DNA from: Desulfobacteraceae bacterium | GTDB lineage: Bacteria > Desulfobacterota > DSM-4660 > Desulfatiglandales > Desulfatiglandaceae | Direction: 5' to 3' | DNA: 15,864 nt | Assembly (NCBI GenBank): GCA_020349865.1 | Contig: CP070700.1 | Coordinates: 3,079,278-3,095,141 of the forward strand | Part shown: one piece after another, positions 1 to 8,748 of the stretch | Position numbering within the stretch: the stretch's first letter is position 1 | Layout of the letters: every line of letters starts with the position of its first letter | Notes under the pieces: generated by a model | What the model was told of the DNA's origin: nothing | Seen by the model: only the letters and a program-made list of their open reading frames with translations | Databases searched by the model: none | Translations under genes and position numbers: made by a program

Positions 1-909
1 ATTCTCTACGTCAGCAGCCAGAGCAGCCAACTCGTCCCGCATGTCTGGATGGGATTGTTTTGGGACAGTGCGAACGTCCACTAATACCCGAGCTTTTTGG
101 GGCATAACGTTGAGTTGGGAAGCGCCGGCAATGGGTGCCTGAATCACTGTTGGTGTAAAGCTGGGCCAACCTAAGTGTTCGTCACATCCCGCGCTTTCTA
201 TGGCCTTTAATTCCATTTCATGGAGCCCCTTGATCAGTTTGGCCACGGCTGGTGCCGTATTGAGACCGGAAAGGGGCATTGCGCCATGGCTCATCCTGCC
301 CGTTATTGTATAGCGGACTCTTATTGCCCCCTTCTGGGAGGTGCATATCAGCCCGTCCTGGGGCTCGCAGATAATCGCGCCAGTTACTGAATCGGCATGG
401 CCGCGCCTAATGAAGTCCTGGACTCCAAGCATCTGGTCCTCCTCATCACACAGTACTCCGCCGGTGATCGATCCAGCCAGCTCAACGCCAGATCGCTTTA
501 ATGAGGCCATTGCCATAAGCATGGCGGCCAGGTTGCCTTTGGTATCGTTTGTCCCACGTCCATACATCCTCCGGCCCACAATTTCAGCCCCAAACGGATC
601 ATGCCGCCAGGCCGACACGTCACCTGGCGTGACGACATCGGTATGGCCCTCAAACATCAGGGTCTTCTTGCCCGGGCCGGCAATCCAGGTGATCACTGCG
701 TTGGGACGGTTAGGTGCAACCTGGTTCATCTCCAACTCAAATCCCTGCGCTCCAGCCCAGTTTGCAACAAACTCAGCGGCCGCCTGCTCACTGGTTCCGG
801 CCACCGGATCCCACACCGAATTAATGCGGACCAATTCAGCCGTAAGGCTGATTAATTCGTCAGGATCGATTTCATTTAAAACTCTGTTGATGATTTCAGC
901 CGATATCAT
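1..909 (-). CDS. M20 family metallopeptidase (ArgE/DapE/carboxypeptidase-like), C-terminus cut by window edge
   Basis: The 303 visible codons read as a zinc-dependent M20 amidohydrolase, the family of ArgE, DapE and carboxypeptidase G2, which cleaves an amide or peptide bond in the cytoplasm. Metal-centre motifs are all present: EGHTDVV (H89, D91), YGRGTNDTKG (bridging D122), DEED (E156 as likely general base, E157 as ligand) and CEP (E182). The lid/dimerisation domain starts near residue 186 and includes GRMSHGAMP (H208). The start is the ATG at 909, 5 bp after the permease stop, so this is the next gene of the transporter operon. A weak AGGTAG sits upstream. The C-terminal quarter, with the last zinc histidine, lies outside the window. 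The substrate cannot be told from the sequence; a peptide, N-acyl amino acid or carbamoyl compound delivered by the adjacent transporter is the natural guess. The family call is firm, the specific activity is not. Confidence 0.93.
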   Translation of the reverse strand, partial: MISAEIINRVLNEIDPDELISLTAELVRINSVWDPVAGTSEQAAAEFVANWAGAQGFELEMNQVAPNRPNAVITWIAGPGKKTLMFEGHTDVVTPGDVSAWRHDPFGAEIVGRRMYGRGTNDTKGNLAAMLMAMASLKRSGVELAGSITGGVLCDEEDQMLGVQDFIRRGHADSVTGAIICEPQDGLICTSQKGAIRVRYTITGRMSHGAMPLSGLNTAPAVAKLIKGLHEMELKAIESAGCDEHLGWPSFTPTVIQAPIAGASQLNVMPQKARVLVDVRTVPKQSHPDMRDELAALAADVEN

Positions 910-914
910 TTCTT

Positions 915-1739
915 CTACCTAACCCTCACCATCTTCGGATCAAGTGTGTCGCGCAGGCCATCTCCCAGCAGGTTGAAGCCCAGAACAGCCCAGGCAATGG
1001 CCATTCCCGGGAAAATCGCCATCCACGGCGCAGAGGCCATGAAAGTCTGGGCTTCGTTAAGCATACGGCCCCAAGATGCATATGGTGGCTGGGTTCCCAG
1101 ACCCAGGTAGCTTAAACCGGCCTCGGCCAGAATTGCCACCGCGAACTGGATGGTTCCCTGAATCAACAAAGGTGAAAGAATATTGGGCAGGACGTGGCGC
1201 AATGTGATTGCCCACTCACTCGCACCGCTTGCCCTGGCCGCTGCGATAAATTCTCGCTCCCAGATGGTCATTGCAACTGCCCTGGTCAACCGCGCAAAGA
1301 CAGGGATGTAAAAAATGCCTATTGCCAGCATGGCATTTATAATCGACGGGCCGAGAATGGAGGTTATCAGGATGGCAGTCAGCACGGCCGGAAAGCCAAA
1401 TAAAAGATCTGATAATCGCATTATCGACTCGTCCACCAATTTGCCGTAGTAGGCAGATGCCAGTCCCAGCAAGACCCCCACACTCAGACCAATGGCCACC
1501 GTGACTAGGCCTACAATGATCGAGTTGACCGCCCCGACCATTACTCGGGACAAGATGTCCCGGCCATACTGGTCGGTTCCCAGAGGATGATTCAAAGACG
1601 GGGATTCAAGGCGATGACGGGCATTCATGGTATTAGCTTCATATGGCGTCCAGGCCAGGCTGGTCGCTGCCATCAAGACAACCAGGACCGAAAAGGCAAA
1701 GCCCACGGTGAAGTTCAAGTTGCTAAAAAATCGTCTCAT
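915..1739 (-). CDS. ABC transporter permease, DppC/OppC type
   Basis: This 274-residue inner-membrane protein is the second permease of a peptide/nickel/opine-type ABC importer. It has a short cytoplasmic N-terminus, a first membrane helix at about residues 11-30, the family motif HPLGTDQYGRDILSR (51-65), then five further hydrophobic segments. The EAA loop that docks on the ATPase is EREFIAAARASGASEW (161-176), followed by RHVLPN. The C-terminal GDGLRDTLDPKM is typical of DppC proteins. The length is slightly short but normal. It follows the dppB-like gene after 68 bp, and only 5 bp separate it from the M20 peptidase gene. The ATG at 1739 has no clear Shine-Dalgarno sequence in its AT-rich leader, so translation may be weak. 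Family assignment is secure; dipeptide versus oligopeptide or another substrate is not determined. Confidence 0.95.
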   Translation of the reverse strand: MRRFFSNLNFTVGFAFSVLVVLMAATSLAWTPYEANTMNARHRLESPSLNHPLGTDQYGRDILSRVMVGAVNSIIVGLVTVAIGLSVGVLLGLASAYYGKLVDESIMRLSDLLFGFPAVLTAILITSILGPSIINAMLAIGIFYIPVFARLTRAVAMTIWEREFIAAARASGASEWAITLRHVLPNILSPLLIQGTIQFAVAILAEAGLSYLGLGTQPPYASWGRMLNEAQTFMASAPWMAIFPGMAIAWAVLGFNLLGDGLRDTLDPKMVRVR

Positions 1740-1807
1740 ATTACGGAATAGTTTAAATTTTATTTGACCGTATTAACAGGAGTGGAACGATAATTTTCCT
1801 TCCTCTT

Positions 1808-2752
1808 TCACTCCATTCTTATTCTCGGATCGAGTGAAGCGTAGGTCAGGTCCACGATGAAGTTGACCATGACCACAGCAGCCGCCATGAACAGTACTAT
1901 TTCCCTGACCACCGGTAGATCCCGCTGGCCGATGGCCTGGAAGACTAACCTGCCCAAACCGGGTAAGTAATAGACATTCTCGATTATGATCGCCCCGGCC
2001 ATAAGCTGGCCCAACTGGAGGCCAAGGATGGTCAGCACCGGGATCAATGCGTTCCGTAAGGCGTGGACGTAAATTACGGTCCGTTCTTTAAGCCCCTTGG
2101 CCCGGGCGGTCCGTACATAGTCCTCCCGTAGGACATCCAGCATGGAGGAACGCGTCAACCGGGTCAGAATCGATGCTCTGATCACCCCCAGAGCGAAAGA
2201 CGGCAGCAGCAGGGCCTTGAACGATCCCCAAAAGTCCACTGACCATCCGGGGAAGCCTCCGGCCGCAAACACTCCCCAGTGGACAGAAAATAGCAAGATA
2301 AGTAAGATGCCCAGCCAGAACTCGGGGGTGGCCAGGCCCAGTTGGGTGAAGAACATTACCCCCACATCACCGCGCCGGTTCTGGTGGCGGGCGGCGTAGA
2401 TGCCCAGCGGTATCGAGATTGCTATCCCAAAAACCATAGCCATTAATGCCAGGGGACCTGTCACGGCCAGACGGGACAGAATCAGGTCGTAGACAGGCAT
2501 GTCATAGTTGATCGAGCGGCTACCCCGACCGGTCAGAAGGTTGCCCATCCAGTCAATGTACTGGGCCCAGAACGATTTATCCAGACCCAGTTCTGCTCTG
2601 AGATTGGCAAGTGTCTCTGGTGTGGCGTTGATGCCCAGGATGATCTGGGCAGGGTCACCCGGCAGGACGAAAAGAACAGAGTATACAGTGATCGAGACCA
2701 GGAATAGCAGGATAAGGAGTGTAATGAGCTTTTTTACAAAATATCGGGGCAT
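1808..2752 (-). CDS. ABC transporter permease, DppB/OppB type
   Basis: This 314-residue inner-membrane permease is the first of the two channel subunits of a family 5-type ABC importer. An N-terminal helix at about residues 8-30 ends in FVLPGDPA, a DppB hallmark. A periplasmic loop with LRAELGLDKSFWAQY follows, then five more membrane segments. The EAA loop is EDYVRTARAKGLKE (210-223) and continues into HALRNALIPV. The C-terminus ends in the family-typical LDPRIR. The start is the ATG at 2752, with GAGG only three bases upstream, a short spacing. The gene lies 79 bp after the binding-protein gene, with a strong hairpin in the gap that probably lowers permease expression relative to the binding protein. 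Confidence 0.95.
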   Translation of the reverse strand: MPRYFVKKLITLLILLFLVSITVYSVLFVLPGDPAQIILGINATPETLANLRAELGLDKSFWAQYIDWMGNLLTGRGSRSINYDMPVYDLILSRLAVTGPLALMAMVFGIAISIPLGIYAARHQNRRGDVGVMFFTQLGLATPEFWLGILLILLFSVHWGVFAAGGFPGWSVDFWGSFKALLLPSFALGVIRASILTRLTRSSMLDVLREDYVRTARAKGLKERTVIYVHALRNALIPVLTILGLQLGQLMAGAIIIENVYYLPGLGRLVFQAIGQRDLPVVREIVLFMAAAVVMVNFIVDLTYASLDPRIRME

Positions 2753-2764
2753 ATACCTCGGTCA

Positions 2765-2797
2765 AAGGCGGTCAGGGGTATGTACCCCTGCCGCCTT
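2765..2797 (-). promoter_or_regulatory. Strong intercistronic hairpin between binding-protein and permease genes
   Basis: The minus-strand RNA can fold into AAGGCGG-CAGGGGTA, a CA tip, TACCCCTG, one bulged A, then CCGCCTT. That is two perfect arms of 7 and 8 bp, mostly G-C, with a single bulge. It begins about 34 nt after the binding-protein stop codon and ends about 12 nt before the permease start. Only TTT follows, so it is not a canonical intrinsic terminator. In other binding-protein operons (malE-malF is the classic case) such hairpins stabilise the upstream message or partly block readthrough, giving more binding protein than permease. That role is inferred here. Confidence 0.7.
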
Positions 2798-2831
2798 ACC
2801 TTGTTTGCTTACAAATTTCATTTCTTGTAAT

Positions 2832-4328
2832 CTATTTCTTCCACCACACCTGGGTGCAGTCCAGGGCAATCGTCGGGTAGTTCTCCCACCAGCCCATGAC
2901 GCCAGCCTTCATCACCGGCAGACTTGGCGCAGAGAACATATAGCCGTTTACAGCGTCTTCGGCAATGATCTCCTGGCAGCGACCGAACCACTTGGCCTTC
3001 TCCGCCTCGTTGGGAGCCTTGAGGGCTTTCGCGTAAGCATCGCGGAATTCCTGGGAATCATACTGGAAGTAGTAGTTGGGGTTGGCATAGATGCCGATGT
3101 CCCACGCCTCAACGTGACCAATCATGGTCAGCTGGTATTCCTTCTTCTTGAAAATCCGTTCGATCCATTGACCCCACTCGACAATCTCGATCTTGAGCTT
3201 GATGTCCACCTTGTTCAGCATGTCGGCAATCACCTCTCCGGCCCGCTTAGAGTAAGAATAAATGGCCGGAAGCTTTATGGTGGCCTCAAAACCGTTGGGG
3301 TAGCCAGCCTTGGCCAGTAACGCCTTTGCCTTATTCGGGTCATAACCGAACTTGCCAGTCAGATCAATGTAGTACGGCGTTGACGGCGACCAGTGGGAGC
3401 CGATGGGTGTGCCATAGCCGAACATGACCAGGTCAACAACGGCCTGACGGTCAACGGCGTAAGCGATGGCCTGGCGCACCAGTTTGTTGTCGAACGGCTT
3501 TGCCTTGTTGTTGGTGGACATGATGACCTCACCGGTGGTGGTGCCGGCGAAGACCTTGAAGCTTTTGTCCTTGGACATCTCCACGGCTGACTCAGGCGCT
3601 GCAATGTAACCGATCACATCGATATCGCCGGCCTTGAGCGCTGCTATCTGAGCACTGGCGTCGCCTATAAACTTAAAGGTTACCTTGTCAAGGTAAGGAA
3701 GCTCAGGGTTCCAATAGCCCTCAAACCGGACCATTTCCACTCGATCGCCTCGAACCCACTTGACAAACTTGAACGGGCCCGTCCCGATGGGATTAGACTT
3801 CGTGTTCTCATAACCTTTCATGGGCAGCATGACCGCATCACCCTCTGCCATGTGTGCAATAAACAGGGCATCCACCTCCTTAACGGTTAGAACAAGGGAG
3901 TAATCATCCCGGGTATCGATCTTAATAATACCTCTGAAGTACTCCGGATGGGGATTGGTCGTCCCCTCGCCTTTAGCCCGCTCAATGTTCCACTTGGCCA
4001 CCTCAGCATTAAAAGGCTCACCATTATGAAACTTGACCCCTTTACGAAGATGGAAGGTATAGATCTTTCCGTCTGCTGAGACTTCCCACCTGGTAGCCAG
4101 GCCGGGCACAAACTCTCCCTTGCTGTTGACCTTGATCAGGCCTTCAAAAATATTTGCAAAGACTACCCGGTCGATGGCTGCTGCCGTATTGCCAGTGGGA
4201 TCAAGCCCCGGTGGTTCGGCCGGTTGACACACGATCAGGCCGCCGCCCCTGACCGGTGTATCTGCGAAGGCTGATTGTAGCGGCAGCATGAGACTGAAAA
4301 CCAGGACAAAGAATAGTTTTCTTTTCAT
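2832..4328 (-). CDS. ABC transporter periplasmic substrate-binding protein, family 5 (DppA/OppA-like)
   Basis: This 498-residue protein is the periplasmic receptor of the peptide-type importer encoded just downstream. The first 22 residues are a Sec signal: MKRK, a hydrophobic core, then an AFA cleavage site before DTP. There is no lipobox cysteine, which suggests a soluble periplasmic protein and a Gram-negative envelope. Mature-protein landmarks of SBP family 5 are an early LDPTGNTAAAIDRVVFANIFEG segment (split here as LDPTG, 43-47, and FANIFEG, 57-63) and the family signature YTFHLRKGVKFHNGEPF (90-106). Near the middle is the usual VRQAIAYAVDR helix. A textbook AAGGAGG sits 4-5 bases before the ATG at 4328, predicting strong translation. 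The gene is the first of the transporter set, 168 bp after the P1 peptidase gene. The ligand cannot be inferred; peptides, amides, nickel chelates or glutathione are all bound by family members. Confidence 0.95.
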   Translation of the reverse strand: MKRKLFFVLVFSLMLPLQSAFADTPVRGGGLIVCQPAEPPGLDPTGNTAAAIDRVVFANIFEGLIKVNSKGEFVPGLATRWEVSADGKIYTFHLRKGVKFHNGEPFNAEVAKWNIERAKGEGTTNPHPEYFRGIIKIDTRDDYSLVLTVKEVDALFIAHMAEGDAVMLPMKGYENTKSNPIGTGPFKFVKWVRGDRVEMVRFEGYWNPELPYLDKVTFKFIGDASAQIAALKAGDIDVIGYIAAPESAVEMSKDKSFKVFAGTTTGEVIMSTNNKAKPFDNKLVRQAIAYAVDRQAVVDLVMFGYGTPIGSHWSPSTPYYIDLTGKFGYDPNKAKALLAKAGYPNGFEATIKLPAIYSYSKRAGEVIADMLNKVDIKLKIEIVEWGQWIERIFKKKEYQLTMIGHVEAWDIGIYANPNYYFQYDSQEFRDAYAKALKAPNEAEKAKWFGRCQEIIAEDAVNGYMFSAPSLPVMKAGVMGWWENYPTIALDCTQVWWKK

Positions 4329-4496
4329 AATTCCTCCTTTTGTTTTAAAGATTTACCCCTAATCACCCCCTGATTGCGCCCTTTTTGCCACAATATCTCG
4401 TTGAACAATACCATGTTTATGATTTGAAAACGAGTGGTTTTTCTCCAGTAACGTGGCAACTTGGATGAAAAAGAGCCATTTGTAGATGGACACCAA

Positions 4497-5501
4497 CTAA
4501 CGATCCTCAAGATCGCAGAAGGCAATCATGCCCGCCAGACTCCGGGCTTTGAGTATACCTGAAATAATGGCCCTGGACATGCAGTTTGCGGCCGTGTGGC
4601 CCAGTTCGTTGAATGCCTGGGCGTGAGGGGAGGCAAAGAAGCCTGGAGTTTCGGGCAACTCTCTTTTGCCGGTGGCCAGACAAAAGATAGTGTCGCCATC
4701 GAAAAGGGTATGAGATGGTCTAATTGCACGGGCCATGCCGTCATGGGCCATCTGGGCCATTTTTTGGGCCTGGGCCTTTGAAAGCATAGCGTCAGTAGCC
4801 ACGAGACCTATTGTGGTATTCTTAGTGGGACTACCTCTGGGCGATGGGGTGAGCTTGACAGCCCGTTTGCCCTGATCGCCGAATTCATCATCCACTTCCA
4901 GGCTGATCTCCCACGGCCGACCGGTTGCAGGGTTGATAACAGATCCCAGGGAATTCACCGCAACCACTGCAGCAACCGTGATGCCATAATCCATAACAAA
5001 ACTGGCGGTACCAATTCCACCCTTAATACCACCGGACAAGGCTCCTGTCCCAGCGCCAGCGCAGCCTATGGGCATGGGCCCACCTTTGGCGTTTTGGCAT
5101 GCGCTCCATCCCCATTCGGCACTGATTTTTGGGACAAAATTCTGGCCCCTTCCCAGGTCATAGAGTACTGCCGCCGGTACAATGGGTGCCACATAATCCT
5201 TCTCAAGGGGGAATCCGTAACCCTGATCGGCCAGCCATTTTACCACCCCGTCGGAAGCTGAGAGGCCAAAAACTGATCCGCCCGACAGGACAACGGCCTG
5301 GGCTTTCTCCACCAGGTTTACCGGGTCAAGAAGGTCGGTTTCCCTGGTACCCGGGGCCGAGCCCCGCACGTCTACTCCCGCGATTGCGCCCTCAGGACAG
5401 ATGACTACGGTTACTCCACAGACTGCATCAATGTCCGTGTAATGACCAACAATCAACCCCTCCACGTCGGTCACGGAATTATTCTGACCAGTCGCGGACA
5501 T
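4497..5501 (-). CDS. P1 family peptidase, MEROPS S58 (DmpA/BapA/NylC-like), self-cleaving N-terminal-nucleophile hydrolase
   Basis: This enzyme belongs to the family of L-aminopeptidase/D-esterase DmpA, beta-aminopeptidase BapA and 6-aminohexanoate-oligomer hydrolase NylC. The precursor is thought to cut itself into alpha and beta chains and expose a Ser/Thr nucleophile. Visible landmarks are NSVTDVEGLIVGHYTD at the N-terminus, GVDVRGSAPGTRETDLL, LSGGSVFGLSASDGV, and KNTTIGLVATDAML. By analogy with NylC, cleavage would fall between Asn and Thr in that last motif (N228/T229 from this start), leaving a beta chain of about 106 residues. The ATG at 5501 is chosen because GGAG lies six bases upstream and the product then begins like its family. 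An in-frame GTG at 5540 and ATG at 5513 have no ribosome site and would run through a hairpin. The gene stands directly upstream of the peptide-transporter genes, so its substrate is probably imported by them. There is no signal peptide, so it is cytoplasmic. Confidence 0.92.
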   Translation of the reverse strand: MSATGQNNSVTDVEGLIVGHYTDIDAVCGVTVVICPEGAIAGVDVRGSAPGTRETDLLDPVNLVEKAQAVVLSGGSVFGLSASDGVVKWLADQGYGFPLEKDYVAPIVPAAVLYDLGRGQNFVPKISAEWGWSACQNAKGGPMPIGCAGAGTGALSGGIKGGIGTASFVMDYGITVAAVVAVNSLGSVINPATGRPWEISLEVDDEFGDQGKRAVKLTPSPRGSPTKNTTIGLVATDAMLSKAQAQKMAQMAHDGMARAIRPSHTLFDGDTIFCLATGKRELPETPGFFASPHAQAFNELGHTAANCMSRAIISGILKARSLAGMIAFCDLEDR

Positions 5502-5515
5502 GGCAAACTCCATAT

Positions 5516-5537
5516 GGGCTCGTTTGGGAACGAGCCC
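5516..5537 (-). promoter_or_regulatory. Perfect 9-bp inverted repeat just upstream of the P1 peptidase start
   Basis: GGGCTCGTT and AACGAGCCC form perfect arms around a 4-base loop. In the minus-strand message the hairpin ends about 10 nt before the GGAG ribosome site of the peptidase gene. No T-run follows on either strand, so it is not a terminator. It could be a DNA operator for a dimeric regulator or a leader hairpin that modulates initiation. Its position argues that the true start is the ATG at 5501, downstream of it. Confidence 0.55.
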
Positions 5538-5540
5538 CAC

Positions 5541-5770
5541 TAGTTTGGCATCAAATTTGTGCGGGTACTGATTCCTCTGGACAGTCCTGGCTAAACTTTG
5601 ACTTTGTTATTAAGTAAATAACGTAATGTAGAGGTGATAGCAAGGCCTCTCAATAACAGGATATGTGTTTTGATTTACAAGATTAAATTAACAAAGTTTA
5701 TCCTGTAAATCTTGTCAAAAATGTACAGCTGAACTTCTACGGATTTGGTTTCCGGATACTGGAGACGCAA
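5541..5770. other. Intergenic region between ahcY and the P1 peptidase gene
   Basis: This 230-bp AT-rich gap holds a dispersed-type repeat (5672-5716) and a 6-bp inverted repeat GTTATT/AATAAC with a 5-base spacer (5606-5622). The latter could lie in the peptidase promoter region. I see no convincing ORF and no clear intrinsic terminator for ahcY. Confidence 0.5.
5672..5716. repeat. Imperfect inverted repeat of the ATCCTGTAAATCTTGT dispersed type
   Basis: GATTTACAAGATTAAA on one side and TTTATCCTGTAAATC on the other are near-complementary, and the right arm continues into TTGTC. Short blocks combining ATCCTGTAAATC and CTTGT are a repeat I recognise as common between genes in several deltaproteobacterial and related genomes. 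It lies 55-99 bp downstream of the ahcY stop. It could serve as an mRNA 3-prime hairpin, but no U-tract follows. The multicopy nature is recalled, not shown: only this copy is in the window. Confidence 0.45.
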
Positions 5771-7126
<1,356 letters not shown>

Positions 7127-7144
7127 TCATTATTTGATAGTTTT

Positions 7145-7269
7145 GTAAAAAGTTTTATGAACGGTCATTGCGAGAAGCGAAGCGACGACGCAATCTCCTA
7201 ATTTTAAGGTGTTACAGTCAATGAGATTGCTTCGCTACGCTCGCAATGACTTTAGGAAAGACTTTTTAC
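7145..7269. repeat. MITE/REP-like inverted-repeat element between metK and ahcY
   Basis: Perfect 9-bp outer arms GTAAAAAGT (7145-7153) and ACTTTTTAC (7261-7269) enclose a second inverted repeat. Its left arm is GTCATTGCGAG...GCAATCTC (7164-7197) and its right arm GAGATTGC...CTCGCAATGAC (7223-7250). The arms share 11 outer and 8 inner matching bases, but the left has six extra bases in an AAGCGAAGCGACGAC-like middle. The GTCATTGCGAG/GCAATCTC core is a very common dispersed repeat in many bacterial genomes, and the AAAAAGT ends recall elements in Desulfobacterota. There is no transposase gene, so it would be a non-autonomous element. In the metK-ahcY transcript it would form a long hairpin. I see no obvious target-site duplication. 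Confidence 0.75.
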
Positions 7270-7291
7270 GAGTACTTCATTATTTAATTAC

Positions 7292-8464
7292 TCACTTTAC
7301 TGCCCTTTTAAGATCCGCCACCATGTCTGTCTTTTCCCAGGTAAATTCAGGCAGTTCTCGACCGAAATGGCCATAATTGCATGTTTTTCGAAATATCGGC
7401 CTGAGCAAATCCAGTCTTTCGATAATCGCGGCAGGGCGAAGGTCAAATTTCTTTTTTACGATTTCGGTTAATTCTTGGCTGGAAACAACTCCCGTACTGT
7501 ATGCGCCTACTAACACAGAAACAGGTTCGGCCCGTCCAATGGTGTATGCAACCTGTATTTCACACTTTTCGGCCAATCCTGCAGCCACAATGTTTTTTGC
7601 AATGTAGCGGCACATATATGAGGCGCTTCTATCCACTTTTGAGGGGTCTTTACCTGAGAAGGCACCTCCGCCGTGGTAGCCGAATCCCCCATAAGTGTCC
7701 ATGATGATTTTTCGCCCCGTAAGGCCGCAGTCACCTAAAGGGCCGCCTATAACGAATCTGCCTGTAGTATTGATAAAATACTGGGTATCTTGGTCCAACA
7801 TTTCTTCAGGGATTACATCCCTGATTACTTCTTCCACAATTGTTTCCCGAAGCGTATCGTAATCCACATCTGGAGCATGCTGGGCCGCAATAACAATAGT
7901 ATGAACTCTAACCGGCTTCCCATTTTCGTATTCCACGGTTACTTGAGATTTGCCGTCAGGTCTAAGCCAAGGTAACTTTCCTGATTTTCGGACGTGTGCC
8001 AATCTTCTGGTAAGACAATGGGCCAGGTAGATGGGCATAGGCATCAGTGTCTGTGTGTCTTTGCATGCATAGCCAAACATCAGCCCCTGATCTCCTGCAC
8101 CCTGTTCCTTAAAAAGGCCGTCTCCGTCGTTTACGCCTATGGCGATATCTGGAGATTGCCTGTCTATTGTAGATATCACGGCACAAGTCTCCCAGTCAAA
8201 ACCCATAGAGGAGTTGCTGTAACCGATGTCTTTAATGGTCTGTCTTACGACCTCCGGCATATCCACGTAGGCTTCGGTCGTAATTTCGCCGGCAATTATG
8301 GCCATACCGGTAGTCACCATGGTTTCGCAGGCTACACGGGATTTTGAATCCTGCTCCAACATCTTATCCAGAATGTGGTCTGATATCTGGTCCGCCACCT
8401 TGTCTGGATGCCCCTCGGTGACCGACTCGGAAGTAAATAAAAAATTCGAAGTTTTAGTGTTCAT
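7292..8464 (-). CDS. metK: S-adenosylmethionine synthetase (methionine adenosyltransferase)
   Basis: This 390-residue cytoplasmic enzyme makes SAM from methionine and ATP, releasing phosphate and pyrophosphate. All signatures are present: [17 protein letters not shown] near the N-terminus (H19, D21), the adenosine-binding GAGDQG (122-127), [18 protein letters not shown], and the phosphate-binding [16 protein letters not shown] (265-280). Length is normal for the bacterial family. The ATG at 8464 is preceded by AAGGAG with a six-base spacer. A good sigma-70 promoter lies 55 bp upstream, and the leader is too short for a SAM riboswitch. The gene is followed by ahcY, which recycles the by-product of SAM-dependent methylation. 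Confidence 0.98.
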   Translation of the reverse strand: MNTKTSNFLFTSESVTEGHPDKVADQISDHILDKMLEQDSKSRVACETMVTTGMAIIAGEITTEAYVDMPEVVRQTIKDIGYSNSSMGFDWETCAVISTIDRQSPDIAIGVNDGDGLFKEQGAGDQGLMFGYACKDTQTLMPMPIYLAHCLTRRLAHVRKSGKLPWLRPDGKSQVTVEYENGKPVRVHTIVIAAQHAPDVDYDTLRETIVEEVIRDVIPEEMLDQDTQYFINTTGRFVIGGPLGDCGLTGRKIIMDTYGGFGYHGGGAFSGKDPSKVDRSASYMCRYIAKNIVAAGLAEKCEIQVAYTIGRAEPVSVLVGAYSTGVVSSQELTEIVKKKFDLRPAAIIERLDLLRPIFRKTCNYGHFGRELPEFTWEKTDMVADLKRAVK

Positions 8465-8518
8465 AGACGTCTCCTTCTAATATAATAGTTCTTTACTGTT
8501 GTTCTAAAAGCGTCCTGT

Positions 8519-8548
8519 TTTATCGATATGTTGTGCTCGTCATGTCAA
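8519..8548 (-). promoter_or_regulatory. Probable sigma-70 promoter of metK
   Basis: On the minus strand a perfect -35 box TTGACA (8543-8548) is followed after 18 bases by GATAAA (8519-8524), matching four of six consensus -10 positions. It lies about 55 bp before the metK ATG. A 7-bp inverted repeat, CGAATAA/TTATTCG (8550-8570), abuts the upstream side and could be an operator. Prediction is from sequence only. Confidence 0.55.
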
Positions 8549-8615
8549 ACGAATAAGAATATGTTATTCGACCGCCCAGTCTCACAGGTCGGCAGGAATA
8601 CGGTAATAACTGACC

Positions 8616-8726
8616 ATGGGAAATATCCTCACCCTCACACCGGCGCTGATAATTACCAAGGCTGAAATAGGTAAAGCCCTTGACATAATTGAGGAGTGTA
8701 TTGCTGAAGTCGAAAGGGTATCCTGA
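8616..8726 (+). pseudogene. C-terminal remnant of a class III (PLP-dependent) aminotransferase
   Basis: The plus strand encodes 36 codons ending in TGA that read as the last segment of a class III aminotransferase: GNILTLTPALIITKAEIGKA then LDIIEECIAEVERVS. The family tail normally reads like GN(V/I)(L/I)R(L/I)(T/A)PPL(T/V)IT(K/R)EE(I/L)D..L.I(L/I)EEA(L/I).EVE. Stop codons lie in frame directly upstream, and the rest of the protein, including the PLP lysine region, is absent. A faint YGN in another frame just before could be slightly more of it after a frameshift. It is the only plus-strand coding trace here, lying between the convergent DUF47 gene and the metK promoter. It is almost surely a deletion relic. 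A minus-strand ORF over the same bases (8520-8744) has no family features. Confidence 0.75.
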
Positions 8727-8748
8727 ATTCTTTCCCATGCCCATCTTT

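Noticed and set aside
341..922. Plus-strand open frame of 193 codons
   Set aside because: It is antisense to the M20 peptidase, whose metal-binding motifs are all present in the minus-strand frame.
2508..3320. Long plus-strand open frame of 270 codons
   Set aside because: It crosses the dppB-like and binding-protein genes on the opposite strand, has no family motifs, and is explained as a shadow of those genes.
4325..4525. Minus-strand open frame of 66 codons between the P1 peptidase and binding-protein genes
   Set aside because: It has no ribosome site or family likeness, overlaps the peptidase 3-prime end, and occupies the leader of the binding-protein gene.
8465..8548. SAM riboswitch upstream of metK
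   Set aside because: Only about 55 bp separate the likely promoter from the start codon, and no SAM-I-like stem set or terminator is visible.
8520..8744. Minus-strand open frame of 74 codons upstream of metK
   Set aside because: It has no family features, lies over the aminotransferase relic on the other strand, and covers the metK promoter region.
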